Source: a virus. From it: a DNA stretch of 21,325 nt. The stretch covers positions 1-21,325 of IMG/VR virus record IMGVR_UViG_3300010885_001363, one strand, 5' to 3'. The position numbers and the translations under genes are program-made. Within the stretch, counting starts at the first letter, position 1. Every line of letters starts with the position of its first letter. Under the pieces are notes generated by a model, which saw only the letters and a program-made list of their open reading frames with translations, had not been told where the DNA came from and searched no databases. Shown one piece after another: positions 1 to 5,676 of this stretch.

Positions 1-1040
1 GCCTTGGGTCTGTGCCACTTGTCACCAGGCAGGGCAACAGCAGGCAGATCCAACACGGTCTCCTTGTCAGCACCCCAGATGATGTCGCTTGGGCCTTTTG
101 CTAGGTCCAAGGGCAGCACGGAGAAGTCACTCAGCTTCAGAGGAAACTTCAGGGCATCACTGAGGGTGGTGTCAAGTTGGAACTGAAGGGCGAAGTTGCT
201 GCGAGACATGCTGCCTTCGCGCTCCAGAAGGGTGATCTCTGAGAAGCGGCTGTCGGTTGGTTTCCAGGCTAGGTTCTCAAGACCTTCTTGTTTGATGTCA
301 GCAAGCAGTTCTTTGGCAAGGACATCCTCATAGCCCACCATGCTTTTGGGGTAGCGGGCAGGCCATACCATCGGTTTGTACTTACGCTCGTGGAGGGTTT
401 TGTACACCGTGAAGGTTGATTGAGGAGTTCCAAGAAATAAGATACGGCTATCTTTTTTAGGGGTTAATACTGATTCAAACTCTGTAATAAGTTGAAGCAA
501 TTTCTCTCGCATCATATCTGTAGCTGAATTTGCGGGCGTCTCAATATCGTCGGCTACTATTAAATCAGCACGAGAACCAGTAAGCATACCTGTGATGCCG
601 ACACTTTTTACGGATGGAGATTGAGAAGGTTTACACCCAGTAATATCAAAAGAAACCCGAGACCACCGCATGTCGCCATCAACCGGCCTCATGTGAGCAA
701 GCCAGTCAATTTCAAGAATACACCGTTGACAAAAAATAGAAAAATCATCAGCTCGTTGTTTGCTAGCTGATACAACCATAATCTTTTTGTCTTTGTCAAC
801 AAAAAGTGTCCACAAAACAAAACCAGCAGTTACCCAACTTTTTCCTAATCCACGAAAACACTGAAGCTGAATGCGGTTTCCCCCATGCTGCAAATAGCGA
901 GCCATTGCTAGTTGAGCACGAGTAGGCTCTGGTAGTTGTAGTGACTTCCACAATAACCTAAGAAATAAACTAAAATCGTTTTTAAGTTTTTGCTCGATCG
1001 AGATATGCGATTGCTTTGAGGAAACGGTTTCGGTCATCAT
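1..1040 (-). CDS. terL: Terminase large subunit (T7 gp19-like), 3' end beyond window
   Basis: ATPase/nuclease motor that packages phage DNA into the prohead. The minus frame is open from an ATG at 1040 (or a second ATG at 1037) to the window edge, giving 346 codons with no stop. A Walker A-type motif, FRGLGKSW, is at residues 62-69. A Walker B-type motif, LIVADDIE, is at 160-167. ILFLGTP further on is the usual coupling motif of T7-type terminases. T7 gp19 is 586 residues, so roughly 60% is visible and the C-terminal nuclease domain lies outside. The first 59 nt overlap the end of the upstream HNH gene in another frame, with only a weak GGAAAA ribosome site within that gene. The exact start is inferred from the first Met pair in frame before the conserved region; the family call is firm. 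Confidence 0.93.
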   Translation of the reverse strand, partial: MMTETVSSKQSHISIEQKLKNDFSLFLRLLWKSLQLPEPTRAQLAMARYLQHGGNRIQLQCFRGLGKSWVTAGFVLWTLFVDKDKKIMVVSASKQRADDFSIFCQRCILEIDWLAHMRPVDGDMRWSRVSFDITGCKPSQSPSVKSVGITGMLTGSRADLIVADDIETPANSATDMMREKLLQLITEFESVLTPKKDSRILFLGTPQSTFTVYKTLHERKYKPMVWPARYPKSMVGYEDVLAKELLADIKQEGLENLAWKPTDSRFSEITLLEREGSMSRSNFALQFQLDTTLSDALKFPLKLSDFSVLPLDLAKGPSDIIWGADKETVLDLPAVALPGDKWHRPK

Positions 1041-1455
1041 TAAATTTTCCAAGAGTTTGATTGCAGTCTCTACAAAGAAGTCCCCGCACTTTGCCAGTTC
1101 TGTGGCAGTGGTCAACGGCTAGCGATTTTCTGGATGCACATACTGTAGTTCCGCAGATGGCACAGCCTCCGCCTTGGGAGGTCAGCATCTGGTCGTAATC
1201 TTTGGACGTAATACCAAAATTGCGTTTTAGGTGACGATTTCTTTCTTTTTCAAGATACTCGTTGTACCTCAGTGGATCCTGCTTGAGACGTTGGTGGTTT
1301 TCTTTGCTTCTGACAGACGTACATGTGCGACAATCATAACTCAAATTGTCCCAACGTTGTTTATTTGAGCAAAACTCAGCAAACGGTAGTATTTGTTGAC
1401 ATGTTGGACATTGTTTTGACTCCAACGAGGATGGGCTGTGAGGCGTTTTGGTCAT
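982..1455 (-). CDS. HNH endonuclease, recombination endonuclease VII type
   Basis: A 157-residue nuclease. The N-terminal part carries a treble-clef-like zinc knuckle, C16xxC19 with C42xxC45. The C-terminal part is the endonuclease VII fold: YDQML, then C98xxC101, then VDHCH with D115, H116 and H118, then GLLC128RDC131N132. Endonuclease VII of T4 resolves branched DNA. Many phage relatives are free-standing homing-type HNH enzymes, and sequence alone does not decide between these. It lies directly upstream of the large terminase gene and overlaps its start by 59 nt. HNH genes beside terminase are common in tailed phages and some are needed for packaging cleavage. There is no clear Shine-Dalgarno before the ATG. 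A possible hairpin terminator lies just upstream, so its expression may be lower than that of the genes before it. Confidence 0.88.
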   Translation of the reverse strand: MTKTPHSPSSLESKQCPTCQQILPFAEFCSNKQRWDNLSYDCRTCTSVRSKENHQRLKQDPLRYNEYLEKERNRHLKRNFGITSKDYDQMLTSQGGGCAICGTTVCASRKSLAVDHCHRTGKVRGLLCRDCNQTLGKFNDDRNRFLKAIAYLDRAKT

Positions 1456-1476
1456 GAGGGTAGGGGAAGATGCCCG

Positions 1477-1508
1477 AAAAGGAAGAGAGGCCCATTGCAG
1501 AGCCTCCC
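1477..1508 (-). terminator. Possible intrinsic terminator between the 85-aa gene and the HNH gene
   Basis: In the transcript sense, GGGAGGC pairs with GCCTCTC (7 bp, one G-T wobble) around a 10-nt loop at 1485-1508, followed by TTCCTTTT at 1477-1484. It sits in the 77-nt gap after the 85-aa gene. The T-run is interrupted, so termination is probably partial, which would attenuate the HNH and large terminase genes. Confidence 0.5.
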
Positions 1509-1532
1509 AGAGGGCTTAGACGTAACGTATCG

Positions 1533-1790
1533 TCAGCCGCACTTCCAACGACGTAAGGCAAGGGCCTTGCGGGTTGGTTTGCCGTTCTTATCTTTCATCG
1601 GGCCTGGGTTACCACCCATCCTGGCGCAGAAGGACTTCTTGCGAGGTCCTCCTTCCGGCTGAGGGGGCCTGAGGTTGCTGCCAGTAGCAGCGTTGTATTT
1701 GGCCATACCCTTTGCAGTGAGGCCACCCTTAGGGCTTTTCTCACCACGACCCAAAGAAAGGGACACCCCCTTCTTCTTTGCGGGTGCCAT
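1533..1790 (-). CDS. Small basic conserved phage protein (DUF6321-like), 85 aa
   Basis: This 85-residue protein begins MAPAKKKG and contains GRGEKSPKGGLTAKG (residues 14-28), KYNAATGSNL (31-40), PQPEGGPRKKSFCARM (43-58) and a C-terminal RRWKC. This signature resembles a family I recall as DUF6321, found as short proteins in many phages and of unknown function. The open frame extends further upstream into the preceding gene, but that extension is a Leu/Pro-rich shadow. The ATG at 1790 starts one base after the previous stop, which is the expected coupled start. It is strongly basic, with one cysteine in a conserved-looking FCARM motif. Nucleic-acid binding is plausible from charge only. I am confident that it is a gene and not confident of any role. 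Confidence 0.8.
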   Translation of the reverse strand: MAPAKKKGVSLSLGRGEKSPKGGLTAKGMAKYNAATGSNLRPPQPEGGPRKKSFCARMGGNPGPMKDKNGKPTRKALALRRWKCG

Positions 1791-1791
1791 C

Positions 1792-2667
1792 TTACGCCAT
1801 CTTGGTGTTGTACCGTTTGCCTTGGAAGGTGAACTCACTCTTGCCTGCTTTGCGGGCAGCAGCGAAAGACTTGTCAAAGGCTTGGGCAATGGTGCCAACC
1901 TTTTTGGGGCCAACAACGGGACTACCCTTGATGCCCTTGGCCTTGGCCATAGCAGCATCACGAGCACCAGCAAACTTGGAGGTGCTTGCAGCGGGCTTAG
2001 CAGCGGGCTTAGCAGCGGGCTTTGCGCCTTTGGCAGCAGAAGCACCAGTGCCTGCGTTTTTGAACCTAGGGCCGTACTTGCTCGGTTTTTGCGTTGTTAG
2101 TGCATCATAGGTTGCACCTCCAAGTTGGGAAGCACCAAAACCCCCCAAAAGGCCACCAGCAGCAGCACCAGCTGGTCCAAACTTTGCTCCAATTTGAGCA
2201 CCTTTGGCTGCACCAACAGCATATGTACCAGCATTGGTAAGGGCACCACCCAAAGCCTTGAGGCCACTTTCGCCACGACCAACACGGTTGGCAAATTCGC
2301 CAACACCACTGAGGGCCGCACCAGTCCCTTTGGGTACACCACCTTTGCTAACTTTGGCAACAGTCCTACCAAGTCGATTCAAGGGGTTTTGTGATTGTTG
2401 AGCACGAGCTACCGCAGCATTAACTCGGTTAGCTCCATACATCCGATTAGCTGCACCGGCTGGTTGTCCCTGGCGAACACCACTTGGTTTGCCAGCAGTG
2501 GCTTCGGCAGCGCGTCTTGCTTGCATACCAGCAACACGAGCTGATTTGACAGCGTTAGCTTGATTACCGCTGGTCTTGCCAGCAGCAGGAAGGCTACGTT
2601 GGCCTGCGGGGGGCTTAGGGGCTGCGCCTGCTTTGCCGCCAGTCTTGGTAAGTTTCTTAGGAGCCAT
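1792..2667 (-). CDS. Ala/Gly/Lys-rich protein with glycine-zipper segment, 291 aa
   Basis: Low-complexity, strongly basic protein of unknown function. Residues 1-110 are Lys/Arg/Ala-rich and look disordered. Residues 139-184 are Gly/Ala-rich with a regular small-residue pattern (GAQIGAKFGPAGAAAGGLLGG) like a glycine zipper or membrane-inserting hairpin. Residues 216-227 are three KPAA units encoded by a 12-bp tandem repeat. The C-terminus (262-289) has AQAFDKSFAAARKAGKSEF then FQGKRYNTK, which resembles a short tail I recall at the end of unrelated phage proteins (F-x-A-F, ARxxG, F-x-x-GKxYxT). It begins 5 nt after the Thr-rich 179-aa gene and ends 1 nt before the 85-aa gene, so the three form one translational unit. 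It could be a virion or DNA-associated protein; this is inference. Confidence 0.8.
   Translation of the reverse strand: MAPKKLTKTGGKAGAAPKPPAGQRSLPAAGKTSGNQANAVKSARVAGMQARRAAEATAGKPSGVRQGQPAGAANRMYGANRVNAAVARAQQSQNPLNRLGRTVAKVSKGGVPKGTGAALSGVGEFANRVGRGESGLKALGGALTNAGTYAVGAAKGAQIGAKFGPAGAAAGGLLGGFGASQLGGATYDALTTQKPSKYGPRFKNAGTGASAAKGAKPAAKPAAKPAASTSKFAGARDAAMAKAKGIKGSPVVGPKKVGTIAQAFDKSFAAARKAGKSEFTFQGKRYNTKMA
1988..2023 (-). repeat. Three 12-bp tandem repeats encoding KPAA
   Basis: Three consecutive copies of GCAGCGGGCTTA on the plus strand (the last ends in TTT) lie at 1988-1999, 2000-2011 and 2012-2023. They are in frame within the 291-aa gene and encode the Lys-Pro-Ala-Ala linker. Near-identical copies suggest recent slippage expansion. 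Confidence 0.85.
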
Positions 2668-2672
2668 GATAA

Positions 2673-3212
2673 TTAGCCTTGGGTAATGGTAGCAACAGGA
2701 AGAGCGAACAGGGTGCCAGCACCAATCAGTTGGCAGGACAGGGTGTCACCCACCACATACCATTGGCCAGGACGCACCAGGGTGGCAGCAGTAACAGCAC
2801 CAGCGGTCACGGTGATGTCAGCAGTAGCGCCATAACCAGAACCACCACTCAGGGCAACATTGGTGTAGGTGGCGCTGGTGTAACCAGATCCGTTGACACG
2901 GGTGCCAAAGGTAGCAATGGCGCCAGTCTCCTTACGGGTCACAGTGCCAGTAACCTTGGCGGTAGGCAGGGTGCTAGGGTTGGTGCGGGTACGCCGCACG
3001 GTACGGATGGCAGTCTCGGCAGCATCCACGGTGGCACTAGCAGCCACAGCAGTAGCCGTGGTGCCGTAGGAAGCAGTGATCGTGGTCGTGGTCGTAGTAC
3101 CACCAGACACGTTGGCCGTGGTGTGGGCCTTGTTGGTCTGTTGGTTCTCAGTACGCTTGCCAGGTGCGTTACTGATGGAGCCGTAGGTGGTGCTGTCAGC
3201 AGTGGTAGTCAT
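2673..3212 (-). CDS. Thr/Gly-rich putative virion protein sharing a tail-tube module, 179 aa
   Basis: Residues 1-60 are Thr-rich, including a run TTTTTTI. Residues 107-162 form a module of the type NGSGYTSATYTNVALSGGSG, then GATADITVTAG, then GQWYVVGDTL. The same pattern occurs inside the tail tubular protein B gene of this window (its residues about 183-258), so this protein probably belongs to the particle. Codons are strongly C- or G-ending (AAC, AAG, GAG, ACC, GCC), as in the capsid gene, which suggests high expression. There is no good Shine-Dalgarno, only an AT-rich stretch before the ATG. It has no homologue by name in T7. In the cyanophage Syn5, additional late genes encode horn and knob appendage proteins, which is one possible role. 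The function is inference. Confidence 0.8.
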   Translation of the reverse strand: MTTTADSTTYGSISNAPGKRTENQQTNKAHTTANVSGGTTTTTTITASYGTTATAVAASATVDAAETAIRTVRRTRTNPSTLPTAKVTGTVTRKETGAIATFGTRVNGSGYTSATYTNVALSGGSGYGATADITVTAGAVTAATLVRPGQWYVVGDTLSCQLIGAGTLFALPVATITQG

Positions 3213-3236
3213 GATGATAACTTAAAAGTTTTTATG

Positions 3237-3551
3237 TTAAGGGCTAGTCCAGGAAAGAATCTTATTGCAACGAGTTTCATCAAAATTGTCGGTACTGAGG
3301 AACCAGGATAACCACTGGCTACTTCCCTTGGACTGGTTGCAATTACGGCAAGCCGGGACAACATTTGACGTACGATCATTGCCTCCTTTGGTTTTCGGAT
3401 GGATGTGGTCCAGAGTTAGGTTATGATCAGAACCGCAGTAGGCGCAGCGGTTGTCCCACTGTTCCTTGATTGCAGTTCGCCACATCCGTTTGGCATCAGA
3501 GGAGTTCATGGCAAGCAAATTGAAGAGATAATCCGCAGGCGCTTCGAGCAT
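3237..3551 (-). CDS. HNH endonuclease (classical HNH), 104 aa
   Basis: Compact HNH nuclease with all key residues: C36xxC39 (CAYC), the metal/catalytic LDHIHP at D48-H49, the GG turn at 56-57, N63, and ACRNCN with C68 and C71 followed by KG. This is the common free-standing phage HNH pattern and differs from the endonuclease VII type encoded 1.8 kb downstream. It lies 24 nt after the 49-aa gene and 24 nt before the 179-aa gene. The ATG at 3551 has no clear ribosome site; an internal ATG (MNSSDAK, residue 15) is an alternative start and would keep the whole nuclease fold. It could be a homing-type endonuclease or a packaging accessory; the sequence does not decide. Confidence 0.87.
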   Translation of the reverse strand: MLEAPADYLFNLLAMNSSDAKRMWRTAIKEQWDNRCAYCGSDHNLTLDHIHPKTKGGNDRTSNVVPACRNCNQSKGSSQWLSWFLSTDNFDETRCNKILSWTSP

Positions 3552-3575
3552 GAGGTGGGTGCTCAGTGGGTCTTT

Positions 3576-3725
3576 TTACTTCTTCTTTTTGGGGAATCCA
3601 GCTTTCATGTTAGCATACGCCTTTGGAGAGACGGTGCTCTTACTCTTCGGACGACTGGTGCCTGCTGCCTTGCGAGCGTTTAAATTGGCGTAGAGGCCAG
3701 GTGGTTTGGCGTTTCCTTTGTTCAT
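3576..3725 (-). CDS. Small basic phage protein, 49 aa
   Basis: A 49-residue protein starting MNKGNAKPPGLYANLNARKA, with KSTVSPKAYANMKAG in the second half and a KKKK end. The GLYANLNARKAAG core matches the common phage pattern GL-W/Y-ANI/L-NA-R/K-R/K, of unknown function. The ATG overlaps the stop of the 89-aa gene (ATGA), which supports translation by coupling. No hydrophobic segment; about one residue in four is Lys or Arg. It is short, but the overlap and recognisable core make it credible. Confidence 0.75.
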   Translation of the reverse strand: MNKGNAKPPGLYANLNARKAAGTSRPKSKSTVSPKAYANMKAGFPKKKK

Positions 3726-3991
3726 TTGCGTGTGCTTTTACCATTGGCTCCGTTCCTAGCACGATTGGCCTTGGGTGATTCCAAGACCATCGTCCCCTTC
3801 TTCGTGTGGCTAAGATCAGGTCCTCCTTTGCTAGCAATGCCCCGGCGGCGACGTTCCGTCCATCGCTCCTCCGAGGCATTTTTCACTGTAGGGTCCTTGT
3901 TCAGCTTTCGTTGATATGCTGCTTTCTTTGCTGCTGCCTTTGGGTTCTTGGCATAATAAGCAGCAGAAGCACCGGGCTTAGGGTGTGGCAT
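3722..3991 (-). CDS. Basic conserved phage protein with SHTKKG motif, 89 aa
   Basis: Starts MPHPKPGASAAYYAKNPKAA and continues with KKAAYQRKLN (residues 22-31), an Arg cluster ERRRRG (47-51), PDLSHTKKGTMVLE (58-71) and NRARNG at 77-82. Phage proteins with a YYAKNP-like start, an RRELN/RKLN helix, DLSHTK and NRARN end are familiar to me as hypothetical proteins in podoviruses and myoviruses. No function is known to me. The frame is open further upstream, but the ATG at 3991 gives the recognisable N-terminus and a 14-nt overlap with the previous gene. Its stop overlaps the next ATG (ATGA). The charge and lack of hydrophobic core suggest a nucleic-acid contact or disordered virion protein; this is inference. 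Confidence 0.78.
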   Translation of the reverse strand: MPHPKPGASAAYYAKNPKAAAKKAAYQRKLNKDPTVKNASEERWTERRRRGIASKGGPDLSHTKKGTMVLESPKANRARNGANGKSTRK

Positions 3992-4166
3992 TAGGTGGCT
4001 CCTTGAAGTACACAAAGTTCTCAAGACGTTCGATGCGGCTATTGCTAACCGTCATCTGTTCAACAAGAACATCAACAGACTTTGCAATGTTATGAAGGGT
4101 AACCAAATGCCAACCAAACAGCCCAAGTGCAGCAGTGGCAATGGCGTTGCGTACTGTTCTGTCCAT
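3978..4166 (-). CDS. Small one-TM protein in the gp18.5 position, 62 aa
   Basis: Starts MDRTVRN, one base after the small terminase stop, with a hydrophobic segment at about residues 8-28 (AIATAALGLFGWHLVTLHNIA). An amphipathic stretch follows (about 29-50, KSVDVLVEQMTVSNSRIERL) that could be a short coiled coil. T7 places its spanin genes 18.5/18.7 directly after gene 18, and a spanin inner-membrane subunit has the same layout of an N-terminal anchor followed by a helical outer part. At 62 residues it is much shorter than a usual Rz protein, so a small holin or antiholin is equally possible. The longer open frame upstream is only read-through in the small terminase region. Confidence 0.72.
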   Translation of the reverse strand: MDRTVRNAIATAALGLFGWHLVTLHNIAKSVDVLVEQMTVSNSRIERLENFVYFKEPPNATP

Positions 4167-4167
4167 G

Positions 4168-4398
4168 TCATCGGATTGCGGATTGAACGTCTTCAAGTTC
4201 AAGCTCTGGCATACTCGCAAACAACGATGCCAGAGGGGACCCGAGGACAGGGACTCCTGTGATGTTGTTCTTGGCAAGCCAGTCCGTCGCGGCCTTAAGG
4301 TCTTGCGTTGTTGCGTCACCATTCTGAATGCGCTTGATCAGTTCGTTAGTAACCAGACCATGGAGTTCAGAGAAGTCTTCCTCAGTTGCTCGTGTCAT
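4168..4398 (-). CDS. terS: Terminase small subunit (T7 gp18-like), 76 aa
   Basis: DNA-recognition subunit of the packaging enzyme. The N-terminus (MTRATEEDFSELHG, VTNELIKRIQ, GDATTQDLKAATDWLAKNNI) has the pattern of small terminases of T7-like phages: a helix with ELH, LIKRI, then GxATxxDLxAAxxxLKxNxI. T7 gp18 is 89 residues, so the length is close. The C-terminus is acidic (MPELELEDVQSAI). The ATG shares a base with the stop of the preceding gene (TAATG). The next gene starts one base after its stop. Unusually, the large subunit gene is about 3.1 kb further on. Confidence 0.85.
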   Translation of the reverse strand: MTRATEEDFSELHGLVTNELIKRIQNGDATTQDLKAATDWLAKNNITGVPVLGSPLASLFASMPELELEDVQSAIR

Positions 4399-4739
4399 TA
4401 TTGCACCAGCTCAGAGATGTACAAAGTAGTGCTGGCTCCTGTTCCTTGAATGGCAGCAATGTTGGCTTCCATAGGAACAGCAAGAATAACACGTTCTCCT
4501 GTCTTCAAATAATGTGAAGAGGATGTTGCAGTTTGAGTCCCAACACCAATCTGATAATGACAATGCGTTCCACCACTAGCAATAATGGAAATGAAACGAC
4601 ACGTCGTGGTAAGTGCTAAGTTAACGCTGGTCACTCCAAGCGTAATGGTACGCGCTGTTCCAACCTCAAACGCAGTCATACCAGAATTGGTCTGGTAAGA
4701 TCCGGCAGCGGTGCTGCCTCCGGTAGTAATGCTTGCCAT
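4398..4739 (-). CDS. Beta-rich putative structural protein, 113 aa
   Basis: Thr/Gly/Ser-rich protein with alternating hydrophobic residues typical of beta strands: FEVGTARTITLGVTSVNLAL, CRFISIIASGGTHCHYQIG, TGERVILAVP, IAAIQGTGASTTLYISELVQ. No signal peptide, TM segment or catalytic motif is seen. Proteins with a similar THCHYQIG...YISEL layout occur to my memory in phages near tail and lysis genes, without a known function. A Shine-Dalgarno-like CAGGA lies 10 to 15 nt before the ATG, and the gap to the peptidase gene is 21 nt. It may be a decoration or tail-tip protein; the role is inference. Confidence 0.75.
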   Translation of the reverse strand: MASITTGGSTAAGSYQTNSGMTAFEVGTARTITLGVTSVNLALTTTCRFISIIASGGTHCHYQIGVGTQTATSSSHYLKTGERVILAVPMEANIAAIQGTGASTTLYISELVQ

Positions 4740-4760
4740 GAGTAATAATCCTGTGTTTTG

Positions 4761-5321
4761 TTAGTAGTCCCAGCGAACCCTGGGGCGTCCAGCACGAATA
4801 CCGATGTGAACAAAGCCCCGATACGAGGCCCCATAGCCTATGCTGAAAGGCCATTCCTTGTCACACCACTTCTCGAACTCCAAGCAGCTGGTATTGATTG
4901 GGTAAGCATCCACTGCACCACAACCAACACCAAAAAGGTGTTCACTATTGGAAGCACCACCCACCGCAGCGTTAACCGCAGCAGGACGGTGACCGGATGT
5001 GATCTTCAAAGGGCCAAACTTGTTCCGTGCTCGCTCCAGAAACTCACAGAGTTCCGTTGCAATGTCACATTGTCCTTGATTCCGAAACCTACGGGCCTCC
5101 TCACAGAGGGTAAGCTCACCGTAGGTGAAGTTGGGGGTGATGTTTTGACCAAAAGGCGAGCTAGGCAAGAGCTTTTTGGCACCAGGAGGCACCTTACGGA
5201 AGAGTTCTCCGAAGGTAGCAATGATTTCAGGGCTTACTGCCTTCTGCAAGTAGGCCCAAGCCTCCAGTTGTTGGGGTTCACCCTTGTCATACTTGGAGGC
5301 ATCAGCAAAAAGGATAGTCAC
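4761..5321 (-). CDS. M15-family peptidase, likely phage endolysin, 186 aa
   Basis: Zinc peptidase that would cut peptide cross-links in peptidoglycan and serve as the endolysin; no T7-type amidase lysozyme is seen. The M15A-type core is visible: ITSGHRP (residues 107-113), then VGGASNSEHLFG with zinc ligand H128, D138 in GAVDAYP, and H172 in GFVHIGIR. Between H128 and D138 there are nine residues, where the classical motif (HLxGxAxD) has six, so a short loop insertion is present. About 60 residues precede the core, and no signal peptide is seen, so export would need a holin. The ATG overlaps the stop of the upstream membrane protein gene (ATGA), which makes a holin-endolysin pair attractive. 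Confidence 0.85.
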   Translation of the reverse strand: MTILFADASKYDKGEPQQLEAWAYLQKAVSPEIIATFGELFRKVPPGAKKLLPSSPFGQNITPNFTYGELTLCEEARRFRNQGQCDIATELCEFLERARNKFGPLKITSGHRPAAVNAAVGGASNSEHLFGVGCGAVDAYPINTSCLEFEKWCDKEWPFSIGYGASYRGFVHIGIRAGRPRVRWDY

Positions 5322-5518
5322 TTCAGGATGTTTTTTGCTTTTTGGATGGTGTCGTCCTCCTTACGGAATGGTTTCAGGTAGTTGGCTACCCGAAACACCA
5401 ATCCAAGGACAGAATTGTCTTTCAACTTTGGGTTAAGACCGATGATCTCAGATGCAAAGAAGAGAACAAAGAAAAAGGCCACCTCGTAGGTAACCTTCAA
5501 ACCGAAGATGGTAATCAT
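5318..5518 (-). CDS. Small membrane protein, holin candidate, 66 aa
   Basis: One clear hydrophobic segment lies near the N-terminus (about residues 8-27, KVTYEVAFFFVLFFASEIIG). A polar, charged C-terminal half follows, with PKLKDNS and LKPFRKEDD. The size and single anchor fit class III or short phage holins, and the gene overlaps the M15 peptidase start by four bases, which is the standard place for a holin. Similar one-TM proteins with ASEIIG and PFRKEDD exist in cyanopodoviruses as far as I recall, annotated as hypothetical. Its ATG overlaps the stop of the 53-aa gene (ATGA). Holin function is inferred from location and topology only. Confidence 0.75.
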   Translation of the reverse strand: MITIFGLKVTYEVAFFFVLFFASEIIGLNPKLKDNSVLGLVFRVANYLKPFRKEDDTIQKAKNILK

Positions 5519-5676
5519 TTTTTCTTACCTTTGTTTGCTTTTGCTTGTTCGGACATCGCAATGGCGATTGCCTGCTTGCGTGAGGTCACCATAGGACCTT
5601 TCTTGGAACCAGAATGAAGAGAACCGCCTTTGAATTCCTTCATTACCTTGCCAACCTTAGCGTTAGCCTTTTTCAC
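5515..5676 (-). CDS. Small basic protein (DUF6496-like), 53 aa
   Basis: Starts at a GTG whose bases overlap the stop of the 44-aa gene (GTGA at 5673-5676), and ends overlapping the ATG of the holin candidate. Sequence features are KVGKVMKEFKGGSLHSGS (residues 7-24), KKGPMV and SRKQAIAIAMSEQ. This matches a short-protein family I recall as DUF6496 (KVMxEFKxGxLxSGSxK ... KQAIAIALSxA), found in bacteria and phages with unknown function. An in-frame ATG at residue 12 is an alternative start, but it would remove part of the conserved KVGKVM motif. About a quarter of the residues are Lys. Confidence 0.78.
   Translation of the reverse strand: MKKANAKVGKVMKEFKGGSLHSGSKKGPMVTSRKQAIAIAMSEQAKANKGKKK

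Noticed and set aside
1376-1561. Minus-strand frame of 61 codons across the gap before the endonuclease VII-type gene
   Set aside because: It runs over the hairpin, the end of the 85-aa gene and the zinc-knuckle region of the HNH gene in another frame, without a motif.
1791-2045. N-terminal extension of the 85-aa gene
   Set aside because: The extra residues are a Leu/Pro-rich reading of the upstream gene in another frame, and the recognisable protein begins at MAPAKKK.
1675-2110. Overlapping plus-strand frames opposite the Lys/Ala-rich gene
   Set aside because: Low-complexity shadows of GCN- and AAG-rich codons; all real neighbours lie on the other strand.
2679-3311. Plus-strand frame of 210 codons, Ser/Gly-rich
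   Set aside because: Antisense of the Thr-rich 179-aa gene and part of the HNH gene; no motif and no separate ribosome site.
3640-3879. Minus-strand frame of 79 codons
   Set aside because: It overlaps both the 89-aa and 49-aa genes, which have family-like sequence and an ATGA junction; this frame has none.
4758-5381. Plus-strand frame of 207 codons opposite the peptidase
   Set aside because: The minus-strand frame has a complete M15 zinc motif; this one has none.
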